Shown here: positions 32,456 through 41,161 of the stretch, piece by piece
Numbering within the stretch: position 1 is the stretch's first letter
Layout of the letters: every line of letters starts with the position of its first letter
DNA from: a virus
IMG/VR virus record: IMGVR_UViG_3300025435_000024
Location: 1-58,057 of that record
DNA length: 58,057 nt
Reading direction: 5' to 3' (one strand)
The notes under the pieces: model-generated
What the model saw: the letters and a program-made list of their open reading frames with translations, nothing else
Databases searched by the model: none
What the model was told of the DNA's origin: nothing
Translations under genes and position numbers: made by a program

Positions 32456-32735
32456 GGAACAGGATTGGGTATATCATCCTCATATTAGTCGTATAGCTGC
32501 TGACTTTGGTTGTGATGAAGATACTATTCTAGAGATTGGTAATAGACTTCTACGACCTCCAGGTGATGCTGTTCGACACATAACTGAAGGTATGGATGGA
32601 CACGCCTCTCAGCGTCTATTAGATAAATTAGCCATGCTGCATACATTCTATAGTTTGGCTATATTTGCAGATCAGCCAATGCCACCAATTCAAATGCGAG
32701 AAGGTGTTAAACCTCGCGGAACAGGAAACTTTTAA
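32337..32735 (+). CDS. Hypothetical protein, 132 aa
   Basis: Start taken at ATG 32337, with AAAGG upstream. A later ATG at 32391 is possible and would reduce the overlap with the previous frame. A polar N-terminus (MPSSSHQSQSTLEQRLD) leads to a helical domain HISRIAADFGCDEDTILEIG and a further ADQPMPPIQMREG. Function unknown. Confidence 0.6.
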   Translation: MPSSSHQSQSTLEQRLDAEMQDFVSGPPKEHLDDQSEIGEEQDWVYHPHISRIAADFGCDEDTILEIGNRLLRPPGDAVRHITEGMDGHASQRLLDKLAMLHTFYSLAIFADQPMPPIQMREGVKPRGTGNF

Positions 32736-32977
32736 TGACTGATAATGTAGTTAAGTTAAATAAAGATGATGTAACTGCACGAGAGTTTCTAGAAAAGTTC
32801 TTATCTAAGTTTGAAGAAGATATTGGTGAGTTTAATAGGTTCTTTATTATTGCAGAATTTAAACACAAAGATGACGAGTCTATTACAGAGACACTGGATG
32901 CGTGTTTTAAATACTCAACTATTGAGATTTTAGGTAATCTGGAGTTTGCTAAACTTGCTTATTTTGAGAGGGATTAA
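32735..32977 (+). CDS. Small acidic protein, 80 aa
   Basis: TAATG overlaps on both sides. A single helical domain (FLEKFLSKFEEDIGEFNRFF) is followed by a beta-like and second helical part. No family recognised. It is coupled to the Ntn-hydrolase gene that follows. Confidence 0.65.
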   Translation: MTDNVVKLNKDDVTAREFLEKFLSKFEEDIGEFNRFFIIAEFKHKDDESITETLDACFKYSTIEILGNLEFAKLAYFERD

Positions 32978-33498
32978 TGACCACTGTAATAGGCTGTGCT
33001 GTTAATGGCGTAGTTCATATGGCTTCCGATAGTTTAAGTTCTACGGAAGATATACACCAAGAGTGCACAATGCCTAAGATATTTAAATTAGGTCAATTCC
33101 TTATTGGTATAGCCGGTTCGTGGGAAGGTACTAATTATCTTAAATACAAGATGAATCTAGCCAAAATAAATAAAACGTCTATAAAGCAGGACGTGTATGG
33201 CAAAGTTTATGAACTGTTCTATGACCATAAAGACAAGCTAGACAAAGACCTTGAAGTGCTTATTGGTCTTAGTGGTAGGTTATTTCAATGGACTGATGGC
33301 GTATTGACTGAGAATAAAGATGGTGTAGAGGCTATTGGCTCAGGTTATATGTATGCTTTAGGTTCATTTTATACACAGTACGATAGACCATCTGATTCAG
33401 ATATAGAAACTGATTTAATTACAGCTATTAAAGCTGCTACGTATTATGATCCACGCACAGGTGGAGATATTCAATATATGAACTCATTAGAGGGGTAA
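32977..33498 (+). CDS. Proteasome/HslV-like Ntn hydrolase
   Basis: The 173-residue protein begins MTTVIGCAVNGVVHMASDSL. After Met removal, Thr1, the 'ASD' Asp and the Lys in MPKIFKLGQFLIGIAG align with Thr1, Asp17 and Lys33 of proteasome beta and HslV subunits. EAIGSGYMYALGSF and the late AIKAATYYDPRTGG match the C-terminal half of the same fold. It may be a self-compartmentalised peptidase or a relative with altered role. No HslU-like unfoldase is seen in the window. Confidence 0.75.
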   Translation: MTTVIGCAVNGVVHMASDSLSSTEDIHQECTMPKIFKLGQFLIGIAGSWEGTNYLKYKMNLAKINKTSIKQDVYGKVYELFYDHKDKLDKDLEVLIGLSGRLFQWTDGVLTENKDGVEAIGSGYMYALGSFYTQYDRPSDSDIETDLITAIKAATYYDPRTGGDIQYMNSLEG

Positions 33499-33499
33499 T

Positions 33500-33691
33500 A
33501 TGTACTCAGACGAATATCATAAATGGATGAAATGGTCATATGCTTTAAATGAGATTGGTGCAGCACTAAATGCAGCCTGTGTATTTGAAGTTTCTAGCTT
33601 AGTAATAATGCATAGGGCTTGTTATCCTCATTATCAATTTAGACTTCCACAACCGTATGATGCCTTAAAATATAGAGAGAAGTATGCCTAA
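33500..33691 (+). CDS. Small hypothetical protein, 63 aa
   Basis: ATG at 33500 after AGGGGTAAT. Aromatic and helical (WMKWSYALNEIGAALNAACVF). It overlaps the thyX start by eight bases. No family recognised. Confidence 0.6.
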   Translation: MYSDEYHKWMKWSYALNEIGAALNAACVFEVSSLVIMHRACYPHYQFRLPQPYDALKYREKYA

Positions 33692-34343
33692 GTTTATTAC
33701 AGAACCAGGATTTGTAGAATACAAAGACCATATGGGTACAGATATGTCTGTGGTCGATGCTGCACGAGTGTCATTTCACAAGGAATCAACTAATTATGAT
33801 GATGTTTCAAACGAAAAGCTTATACATTTCCTTGCTAAAGAACACCACGAGCTTCCTTTCGCCCATACTTCTATACAGTTACGTATTAAGTCAAGCATAT
33901 CCATTGCACGACAATTCGGAAAGCACCAGGTGGGATTTAGTTGGAATGAAGTAAGTCGTAGGTATGTTACTGATGAACCAGAGTTCTACATACCTGCTGA
34001 ATGGCGTGGTAAGCCAATTAATAAGAAACAAGGTTCATCTAAGTATGAAGATGAAAATAGCATAGACTGGCTAACTCATAATTATAAATCCGCTATTAAA
34101 GCGGCATACGACACATATTTAGATATGATTAAGCTTAATGTTGCACCAGAGTTAGCTCGTCTAGTGCTACCACAATCTATGATGACTGAGTGGATTTGGA
34201 CAGGTAGCTTGTTAGGCTATGCGCGAGTTTATAAGCTACGTACTGGTCCAGATAGCCAGTATGAGTCTCAATACATAGCTCATAAAATTGGCGAAGTATG
34301 TGAGAAGCTATTTCCTATTAGTTGGAAAGTACTTACTTCGTAG
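33684..34343 (+). CDS. thyX: Flavin-dependent thymidylate synthase ThyX
   Basis: The 219-residue protein has DAARVSFHKES, HHELPFAHTSIQLRI, the signature segment ARQFGKHQVGFSWNEVSRRY, and VLPQSMMTEWIWTGSL, all hallmarks of ThyX. The usual RHR of the signature is KHQ here, with one additional residue before NExS. It makes dTMP with FAD and folate, supplying thymine to an AT-rich genome. It ends the plus-strand unit, overlapping the convergent o-spanin stop by 11 bases. Confidence 0.88.
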   Translation: MPKFITEPGFVEYKDHMGTDMSVVDAARVSFHKESTNYDDVSNEKLIHFLAKEHHELPFAHTSIQLRIKSSISIARQFGKHQVGFSWNEVSRRYVTDEPEFYIPAEWRGKPINKKQGSSKYEDENSIDWLTHNYKSAIKAAYDTYLDMIKLNVAPELARLVLPQSMMTEWIWTGSLLGYARVYKLRTGPDSQYESQYIAHKIGEVCEKLFPISWKVLTS

Positions 34344-34551
34344 GAATGGGTTTCTGACACACTTTTTGCACAGTTAGATTGTGTGTCAGAATTTCCCTAG
34401 CAGTAATATCGGTAAGCTTGTCGTCCTTTGAAATCATAATGTAATTCAAAAGATCACAATTATTGATCTCTTGTAAATGGTCGCAACTGCTCAGTAACGG
34501 CATTAGTGCCAAGCTGACCAACAGTAGTTTGAATTTGAATTGTTTTAGCAT
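34333..34551 (-). CDS. o-spanin (Rz1-like outer-membrane lipoprotein)
   Basis: The 72-residue product MLKQFKFKLLLVSLALMPLL continues SSCDH: a lipoprotein signal with lipobox LSSC (Cys23). It starts inside the i-spanin gene in another reading frame, the classic nested Rz/Rz1 arrangement. The mature part is short and polar. It would anchor in the outer membrane and act with the i-spanin to fuse membranes at lysis. Confidence 0.8.
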   Translation of the reverse strand: MLKQFKFKLLLVSLALMPLLSSCDHLQEINNCDLLNYIMISKDDKLTDITAREILTHNLTVQKVCQKPIPTK

Positions 34552-34714
34552 CGTCCTCTGCTCGCTTTTCTGAAATTTGTGCTTTTACAGCATTGGCTCC
34601 ATCTGACCGAGCCTTAAAATAACCTAATACTAAAGCTAGAGCAATAGCCCCACCAGTGGCTAAATACCCCCAAACTTTATCCAGCCCTGTCAGTGCAAAT
34701 AATGTACTAAACAT
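34460..34714 (-). CDS. i-spanin (Rz-like)
   Basis: Start taken at ATG 34714 (MFSTLFALTGLDKVWGYL), with AAGG upstream. An N-terminal membrane segment (GYLATGGAIALALVLGYF) is followed by a charged periplasmic helix (SDGANAVKAQISEKRAEDDA). It overlaps the lysozyme gene by eight bases and contains the o-spanin start. Length 84 residues. Confidence 0.78.
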   Translation of the reverse strand: MFSTLFALTGLDKVWGYLATGGAIALALVLGYFKARSDGANAVKAQISEKRAEDDAKTIQIQTTVGQLGTNAVTEQLRPFTRDQ

Positions 34715-35423
34715 TTGTATTAGCCTTATGTTTTTGATATTCCGTATATGCAAAATATAATGCACCAAGGATTAGTATGGCTCCAATAACCCAAGGTGCC
34801 GTAGTAATGACCTGCTGAATGAGCGGAGTTACAGCACTAATTTGGTCATATGGAATGCTCTGTACTGCCTGTGACACAACCGTGATAGTCCCAACACCAC
34901 CTGCCGCACTAGCAGCTACAAGGTTAGGATTAGACTTAACAGGTGGTGGAGGAGCATCAGCAATACCAGCTAATAGCAATCCCTTACGCATAGTTTCAGT
35001 ATCATACCACGGTGTAGTTGTAGCACCATTCTCTTGCATAATAATAGCACTCACAAATGGTAACATTATTTCATACTTATCAAAGTCCAAAACATCATCC
35101 GCACTACCAAGGAACCCTTGTTCCTTCATGCGATGAGTGACAAATGTTACATAGGCGTCAGTATCATTTTCATTGGGCGGTGCCCACCGAGTAATAGCTT
35201 TACGGATTGTGTTAATTCCTTGCTTATCGTAAGTAAGAATAATCTTAGCGATAGCACGAATACCGTATTCAGGTGCAATGAATTGCTCAAATTCTTTCCT
35301 CCCAAGCTTAGAACGCTTATCGTCAGTATTTTGATCTAGTGGAACTTTACCTTGCCACTTAGTATCACTTATACGAATATTACCAGGATTGGAATTCCTT
35401 ATGCCACGAGGTAATTCAGACAT
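34707..35423 (-). CDS. Endolysin-like muramidase/transglycosylase with C-terminal membrane anchor
   Basis: The 238-residue protein begins LPRGIRNSNPGNIRISDTKW, a motif of phage cell-wall hydrolases and virion lysozyme-like proteins, followed by EQFIAPEYGIRAIAKIILTY and KAITRWAPPNENDTDAYVTF. The last 40 residues contain a membrane segment (PWVIGAILILGALYFAYTEY). The placement in the lysis cassette with a holin-like protein before and spanins after argues for endolysin function. Confidence 0.78.
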   Translation of the reverse strand: MSELPRGIRNSNPGNIRISDTKWQGKVPLDQNTDDKRSKLGRKEFEQFIAPEYGIRAIAKIILTYDKQGINTIRKAITRWAPPNENDTDAYVTFVTHRMKEQGFLGSADDVLDFDKYEIMLPFVSAIIMQENGATTTPWYDTETMRKGLLLAGIADAPPPPVKSNPNLVAASAAGGVGTITVVSQAVQSIPYDQISAVTPLIQQVITTAPWVIGAILILGALYFAYTEYQKHKANTNV

Positions 35424-35764
35424 TATACCAGTTTTCCTCTTTGATTATTTTGCAACAGTTGATCTAGTCGCGTAGATATACTAGAAAAATTACTGGTATT
35501 GTCAAGCCTTAAATCACGTAAATCTGATCGCAAGTCTTGAATATCTGCTCGATGATCATCTTTGCTAATGAATTTATTTGGTAGTTCCTGAATACGCACC
35601 TCTATTGCTTTCATGTTGTCCTGCACTTCCTTGATTAATCTGGTGAATGCTTCATTTTCACTCTTAATGAGTGTTTGAATATACTTAATGGCACCACCAA
35701 TACCCCCGATAACGGTAAATAGAGCTAGGACTACGGTTATTATTGTTTGTGGATCAGTGGGCAT
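35423..35764 (-). CDS. Holin-like membrane protein with coiled coil
   Basis: The 113-residue product has one strong N-terminal membrane segment (IITVVLALFTVIGGIGGAI), then a long charged helix (SENEAFTRLIKEVQDNMKAI). One-base overlap couples it to the endolysin gene. Such one-segment proteins next to endolysins often act as holins or pinholins, though antiholin or other roles are possible. Confidence 0.6.
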   Translation of the reverse strand: MPTDPQTIITVVLALFTVIGGIGGAIKYIQTLIKSENEAFTRLIKEVQDNMKAIEVRIQELPNKFISKDDHRADIQDLRSDLRDLRLDNTSNFSSISTRLDQLLQNNQRGKLV

Positions 35765-37668
35765 TATCTATTTACTCCAAAAGCTTTATTTGTTTGATCT
35801 TCAGCATAATCCGTAAGCGGTGTCGCAGCAGGTTTAGCCCAATTATAGACTTCATCAGACAATGCTGGGATAGCTTTAGGAGTTATTAATGAATTTTGTA
35901 TAGAATCAGATAGTGCATGTCTAGCTGCAAACGATCTAGCAGCAGTTCCTGCTGCAATAGGTACAGCAACTTTTGGATGAGAATATAAAAAAGTTAATGC
36001 GCTGTCTAGTACTAAAGGATTTATTTCATGTTCTGATGCTCCTACTGCTTTACTAGAAGCAATAGCATCTTTAAAGCGTTGGGTTGCTTCAACCATATCC
36101 TTAAGTTTACCAGTGTAGCTTGGATTCAGTCCAGTTTTTTGAGTATAGTTTGTAGCTTTATCTGCTAATTTGCCAATATCCAAGTATCCTGTATTTTCGT
36201 CCAGAATACCTTTTACCGTATTTGCTTGTGCAATTTTAGCTCTTGCATTTTTTATTGTAGCAAGAGAGTCACCAAATCCATATTTAGTTAAATTCTCATC
36301 TAGTAAATTATCATACATATCAGCAGCAGCAGCATATGCTCTACCCATTTCAATATCATTTGCTTTATACGCAGCAGCAGCTTTTTTATTAAGTTCTCTA
36401 GCATTAGAAATAACTTCTTTTGGCGTTAAAATTCGTGATAATGAATCATAAACATCCGACACTAAAGATTGAACTCTTTCAGGAGCTTTAAAATGTGCAC
36501 CAAGTTCAGGAGAGGTTTCAGTTGTAGGCTCTAATATTTTGTTTAATTCTGCTACACTGTTTGATGTTTTATTAATTGGTAATTTATACTGTGACCCTAA
36601 ATTACCAATATTATCAATTAACGCTATGTTTTGCTCTTTTATAGCATTTAAAGCTTCTTGTGTTAATGGAGTGTTTGCATTAATTCCTAATTCTTGTTTA
36701 ATGCCATTTTCTAATGCAGCAGCATTAGCCTCCTGTGCCGCTTTCATTGTGGCACTTTTACCGCCAAATACATTAAGCATCTTGCCCCACAAGCCTTGTG
36801 GAGAATCTTTTAACATTTCAGGAGGAATTACAAATCCCGCGTCTTGTGCAGCTTTTATTGCTTGCTGACCTTGAGTTAATCCTTCTGTTAAAGTACTGGG
36901 CAAAATAGCATTTGCCCCTTTTACTAATCCCGCACCAATAAAAGGTCCAGCAGCATTGGCTAACGTATGAGCAGCAACATTACCATAATCAGGCTGAGCT
37001 GATTCCCAGTCGTTGTTATATGATTTGTCAGCATACTCTCTAACTAATTCTCCTGCACCGCCAGCAGCTCCTGCTACGGCAGCTGTACCTACTAACGGCA
37101 ATGCAGAACCAGCTATAGCTCCGGCAGTGCCAAATAGTCCCGGAATAGCTGATCCTACACCAGATGCTAAATATCTGCTTAAACCGCCCGGTTTACTTAC
37201 ATCTGGAATAATCCGAGCATATTTTTGATTACCCTGTTCATCTAAGTCTCCAGGTGTAGCACGTAAAATGTTTCCTTTTGGATCAATTATAAAATCTTTT
37301 TCATCCTGTCCATATGCTTTAGCATATTTTTTAATCATGCCTCTTGGTTCTGTTGATAATGAAGCATTTGCTACGTCAGATATAGGCGCGGCATGTTCAT
37401 AATCATTATAAATTTCAGATGACGGTTTTCCAGTTGGTTTAGGAATACTGTCTTCATTAGCATAAGGATCAAACGTGTAGGATGATGTATTTGTAGATGA
37501 AGAAGAACTTGCGTAAGGATCAAATTCATATGTTGTATTTGGAATAGCCTTTTTATTCCCACCTGCTGCCCAATCAGTTGTTTGCATAGTACCCATAGGA
37601 GAAGAATCTGCTGTAGCAGATGCAGGAACTATTTTGTTAGCATTTGCTAATTCTTTACTAATATCCAT
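35764..37668 (-). CDS. Internal virion (ejection) protein, 634 aa
   Basis: The N-terminal 90 residues are low-complexity with FDPYA repeats (EFDPYASSSSSTN, TFDPYANED). A Gly/Ala-rich membrane-like part follows (IPGLFGTAGAIAGSALPLVG and TAAVAGAAGGAG), then long helices. This design is common in podovirus core proteins that are ejected and span the cell envelope. It follows the 712-residue gene in the same operon and precedes the lysis cassette. Confidence 0.65.
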   Translation of the reverse strand: MDISKELANANKIVPASATADSSPMGTMQTTDWAAGGNKKAIPNTTYEFDPYASSSSSTNTSSYTFDPYANEDSIPKPTGKPSSEIYNDYEHAAPISDVANASLSTEPRGMIKKYAKAYGQDEKDFIIDPKGNILRATPGDLDEQGNQKYARIIPDVSKPGGLSRYLASGVGSAIPGLFGTAGAIAGSALPLVGTAAVAGAAGGAGELVREYADKSYNNDWESAQPDYGNVAAHTLANAAGPFIGAGLVKGANAILPSTLTEGLTQGQQAIKAAQDAGFVIPPEMLKDSPQGLWGKMLNVFGGKSATMKAAQEANAAALENGIKQELGINANTPLTQEALNAIKEQNIALIDNIGNLGSQYKLPINKTSNSVAELNKILEPTTETSPELGAHFKAPERVQSLVSDVYDSLSRILTPKEVISNARELNKKAAAAYKANDIEMGRAYAAAADMYDNLLDENLTKYGFGDSLATIKNARAKIAQANTVKGILDENTGYLDIGKLADKATNYTQKTGLNPSYTGKLKDMVEATQRFKDAIASSKAVGASEHEINPLVLDSALTFLYSHPKVAVPIAAGTAARSFAARHALSDSIQNSLITPKAIPALSDEVYNWAKPAATPLTDYAEDQTNKAFGVNR

Positions 37669-37669
37669 A

Positions 37670-39808
37670 TTACTTACCTACTGGTGGCGTTGCTAGGGTA
37701 CTGCCATTCCAGACGCCCCACCTACCATCAGGAGTAACATAAGTTTCTCCAACTTTAGCCTGTCCTTTTGGTGGTAGAGGTACTGCGTTGCTAGGAGCAG
37801 CACCAAACTGTTTAATAAAATCGTCAGATTTTAATGTTGGAGGAGGTCCATCAAACACCGTCGAACTTGAAGGATTATTAGATTTTGGCTGAGTGTCAGA
37901 AGATTTATCTTTTACCTGTACTCCTTTAGGAGTTAAAGAAATGATCTTACCAGTTAAATCTTTATGCTGATCAGTATATGCTTGTTCAAATTGGGCAGCT
38001 TCTTGATGATAAGTATCTAAAGCAGCACGTAAGCCTTCTGGACTCATCGAGTTATTAATAGATTCCCAAGCACGATTCAATTTTTGATTTGTACTAGTGC
38101 CAGAACCAGGCAATGATTCTAACTTGGCATGTTCTTGTTGAATAGCTAATAAGTAATTATTTAATTTAATAACATCAGGATCATTTTTAATATTAGCACT
38201 AATGTAATTTCTTACGTTTGTGGCTGGCGTCCAATTATATAATTTACCTCTTTCTTGCATTTCGTCAAGTTGATTAGTTATAAGTCCAGCAGTATTACCA
38301 ATTTCTTTATTGACAGCGCCGATAACACTTTCTTGCTTACTGATATTATTAAGCGCCCCTTTGTATCCATAGAAGGAGGCTTTATTAGCAGCAATGTCAC
38401 CTTCGGATAAACCATACTGATCTTTTAAATACTGACGTGCGGCTTGATAATTTTTAACATCCATAGGTGTACGTAAGTCATTACGAGCAGGACGTTCCCC
38501 TGTCGTAAATTCGCGTTCAGCCATAGCCATTAACATATCATTGGTAAGATTACCATTTGACAATTGATCTAATCGCCCAGAGTCCAACGCTGCTTTAGCC
38601 AACGCTGCTTTAGTTTGTGCTTGTACTATAGGACTATTATTTTTAATATCGGTCTTAGCTTGTGCTTCGCCTGTGACATTCTGCACCATAGCAGCAGCTT
38701 TTTGATACCAATCTGGATCATTAAAATCTTGAGCTGCTTTAATAGCTGCATTTACTGCATCTTGACCAACTGTATGGTACAATGAGGCTTGTTTTGTAGC
38801 TATATCTTTCAAGAAAGCTTGACGATGCTGAAAATCAATAGGGTCAATTTTTGGCATAGCCACACCTTCTGGTAATGTAGGAGGTGTAAATACCTTACCA
38901 GAAGGATAATTACCCTGCATTACGCTATTAGCTTCATCTGGTGACATACCATATCGTGCAGCAGCGTTAGTTACAATATCACCTTGTGACTTTTGACCAA
39001 ACACAGCACTATGTAATGTGTCAGCAGGTGGACCATATTGAGAACTGTGATACATTGATTTAAAGCCGCCTGTAGGGGCTTCTGGTGTAGCAGGTGGAGG
39101 TGCAGCAGCAGCACCAGCAGCGCCAGTCATACCGCTAGTAGTGGGTGCAACAGCAGCTTGTTGAGCATCATTCTGCTTAGCCGTAACACCATTAGATTGA
39201 CCCGCAATAGGTAAACCACTTTGATCAGGCGTAGCTGGTGCAGAAGGAGGTGTAGGCTGCTCAGAAGTATCATTAGATTGAGCAGGTGCAGGTGTACCTT
39301 GATCTGAAGGTGCTGCATTCTGAGCACTTGAAGTAGACGCAGTAGGTAGAGCTTCAGGAGTAGCAGCAGTACCAGTTTGAGGAGCGTTAGGTGCAGAAGG
39401 TTGATTATCAGTATTAACCCCAGCAGCTGCTTGCTGTGACTTTACATTCTTATTTTGTGTAGTAGCTTGTTTATACAATGTGTTAGCATATGCAAGCATT
39501 TCTGGACCAGCAAGGCCAGAAGTCATAGCTGTATGAGCAGCAGTTACAGCAATAGGGTCTAAAGGATTACCACTAATCTGACGAGCAGTTTGTCTAATTT
39601 GTGCTTCAAGATCATTAGCTTGCTGAGTAGCTTGACGCTTCATACGAATACCTTCGTCAATATTCTTAGCTACTTGATCTTCAACATCCATAGCACGTTT
39701 ACGATTTTCATCATTAATCGTATTAACTTGTTTAAAGAAGCCTGTAGCCAAGCCTACTGCTGGGCTAAAACCACCCATACCCAATCCAGTATTAGCTCCA
39801 GTAGGCAT
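37670..39808 (-). CDS. Internal virion (ejection) protein, 712 aa
   Basis: AAGGAGCGTAATTA precedes the ATG. The product has a Gly-rich start, a long Gln/Ala/Pro/Thr low-complexity section (about 110-240) and a helical C-terminal half (QLSNGNLTNDMLMAMAERE and further helices). The composition, large size and position between tail and lysis genes fit a core protein ejected with the DNA. No transglycosylase motif is obvious. Confidence 0.62.
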   Translation of the reverse strand: MPTGANTGLGMGGFSPAVGLATGFFKQVNTINDENRKRAMDVEDQVAKNIDEGIRMKRQATQQANDLEAQIRQTARQISGNPLDPIAVTAAHTAMTSGLAGPEMLAYANTLYKQATTQNKNVKSQQAAAGVNTDNQPSAPNAPQTGTAATPEALPTASTSSAQNAAPSDQGTPAPAQSNDTSEQPTPPSAPATPDQSGLPIAGQSNGVTAKQNDAQQAAVAPTTSGMTGAAGAAAAPPPATPEAPTGGFKSMYHSSQYGPPADTLHSAVFGQKSQGDIVTNAAARYGMSPDEANSVMQGNYPSGKVFTPPTLPEGVAMPKIDPIDFQHRQAFLKDIATKQASLYHTVGQDAVNAAIKAAQDFNDPDWYQKAAAMVQNVTGEAQAKTDIKNNSPIVQAQTKAALAKAALDSGRLDQLSNGNLTNDMLMAMAEREFTTGERPARNDLRTPMDVKNYQAARQYLKDQYGLSEGDIAANKASFYGYKGALNNISKQESVIGAVNKEIGNTAGLITNQLDEMQERGKLYNWTPATNVRNYISANIKNDPDVIKLNNYLLAIQQEHAKLESLPGSGTSTNQKLNRAWESINNSMSPEGLRAALDTYHQEAAQFEQAYTDQHKDLTGKIISLTPKGVQVKDKSSDTQPKSNNPSSSTVFDGPPPTLKSDDFIKQFGAAPSNAVPLPPKGQAKVGETYVTPDGRWGVWNGSTLATPPVGK

Positions 39809-39811
39809 TAA

Positions 39812-40297
39812 TTACGCTCCTTGTTTCTTAAAAAATCCAGAAGATGACTTAGGTAGTTCTTTAGCTACTTTTTCACCTTCTTTGGCAGTTTCTTGTGGTG
39901 CTACAGGCTCTTCTTGTAGTTTCTTTTCAACCATAGCATCTAATAAAGGATTAGGTTGTTCTGGCTTAAGCTTGTACTTAACCTTGGCTCGCATAGCCAT
40001 AGCCTCAATCATATAGACTACTGGCTGAATAAGAATAATACCACAATGGTACGTATACAAACCTTCTGAAAATCCAACTTTAACAATAAGTGTAGCTAAC
40101 TCTAAAACAGTTACACCCTCTTCTAGAAAGTATAAAATTTGAGCTACTTTATCAGGTTTAGTAATTTGCTTCCATAGATGATCGGCTGCTTCATGTGGAT
40201 CGGTGTATTGAGGAGGACGCTCCCAAGGAAATGAACCCGGTGGATGTGTTAATGATTCACCCGGAATAGGGGCAGCAAATGTTTTATCAGGTATCAT
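39812..40297 (-). CDS. Conserved virion-region protein, 161 aa
   Basis: The start PDKTFAAPIPGESLTHPPGS then PWERPPQYTDP is a pattern I recall from aquatic podovirus and cyanophage genomes ('PIPGqSLT...PWERPP'). A hydrophobic helical centre (VLELATLIVKVGFSEGL) and a Lys/Glu-rich tail follow. It lies between the ejection genes and small Gly/Ser-rich gene. Probably a minor virion protein. Confidence 0.65.
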   Translation of the reverse strand: MIPDKTFAAPIPGESLTHPPGSFPWERPPQYTDPHEAADHLWKQITKPDKVAQILYFLEEGVTVLELATLIVKVGFSEGLYTYHCGIILIQPVVYMIEAMAMRAKVKYKLKPEQPNPLLDAMVEKKLQEEPVAPQETAKEGEKVAKELPKSSSGFFKKQGA

Positions 40298-40626
40298 TAA
40301 GCAGCGGCCTTATCTGAAAATTGACTATAGTTATAGGCTTGTTGTGCCCATTTGCTATTAATACCAGTAGGATCATTTGAGTTGTTCATGCCAGCAATAG
40401 GAATCTGAGCAACTTGATCGGATGATTTTACGTTATTGTCATTAGTAGCATTGCCAGACATGCTGGATTGCACTTCTCCACCTAATTCTTGTAGCGCGGC
40501 TTGACCGGGTGTAAAACCACCACTAGAGCTACCTGTGCTGCCACTAGAACTACCTCCACCAAACACTTTGCTGCCTACAGATACAGCAGCACTAATCCCA
40601 CCAATGATAGCACTAATTCCACACAT
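40297..40626 (-). CDS. Small Gly/Ser-rich virion-type protein, 109 aa
   Basis: N-terminal apolar segment (ISAIIGGISAAVSVGSKVFG) then a Ser/Gly stretch (GGGSSSGSTGSSSGG) and a polar C-terminus. It could insert in a membrane during ejection or be a linker protein. It overlaps its downstream neighbour by one base. Confidence 0.6.
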   Translation of the reverse strand: MCGISAIIGGISAAVSVGSKVFGGGSSSGSTGSSSGGFTPGQAALQELGGEVQSSMSGNATNDNNVKSSDQVAQIPIAGMNNSNDPTGINSKWAQQAYNYSQFSDKAAA

Positions 40627-41103
40627 TTATTCCTCCATTAGCAATTTGCTAAATCTACGTTCAATTTCTGTATAACCAAGCTTTTCCCACAATTTACCTA
40701 AATCAGAATGAAGCTTAGTTGTAGTAAAATGTTGTTTAATACCAATTTCTTTTAATCGTCCTTCTACAAATCTAGCCAACTTACGGTATCTGTCTACAAG
40801 AGTTACTGGATTATCACCCGGATCAATGTAGTAAATATCCTGACCTGCTTGACTAATTTGAGTATAATGTAAAGACTCTGGTATTAAAATATTAAAAAAG
40901 TAACCAATCAACTTACCATTATTGCGAACTGTACTTATGTGAAGCCTACCAGACTGCTCCATTATTTTGTATAGTTCTATATTAGGCTGTAGTTCTATTT
41001 TATCATGGTATAGGGCTGATACTTTCCAGTGCTTTTTCCATAATTCCGGCAACTCTGGTAAAATGTCAGAAAACTGCTCAACTTGATAAGTTACATCACT
41101 CAT
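40627..41103 (-). CDS. GNAT-like acetyltransferase-fold protein, 158 aa
   Basis: The pattern NGKLIGYFFNILIPESLHYT, AGQDIYYIDPGD, YRKLARFVEGRLKEIGIKQ, and LWEKLGYTEIERRFSKLL matches the beta-bulge, helix and final beta strands of GNAT-fold proteins common beside podovirus internal-protein genes. Whether it transfers acetyl groups is unknown. GGAGC precedes the ATG at 41103. Confidence 0.65.
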   Translation of the reverse strand: MSDVTYQVEQFSDILPELPELWKKHWKVSALYHDKIELQPNIELYKIMEQSGRLHISTVRNNGKLIGYFFNILIPESLHYTQISQAGQDIYYIDPGDNPVTLVDRYRKLARFVEGRLKEIGIKQHFTTTKLHSDLGKLWEKLGYTEIERRFSKLLMEE

Positions 41104-41161
41104 AGACGCTCCAAGTAAAGCCTATAGTTTACTGGAAATTCTATGTTTTGGCAAGAGTTAA

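Noticed and set aside
6999-34343. Integrase, repressor or phage RNA polymerase
   Set aside because: I looked for these among all plus-strand genes and recognised none; the only small HTH candidate (15412-15588) is not enough to argue for lysogeny.
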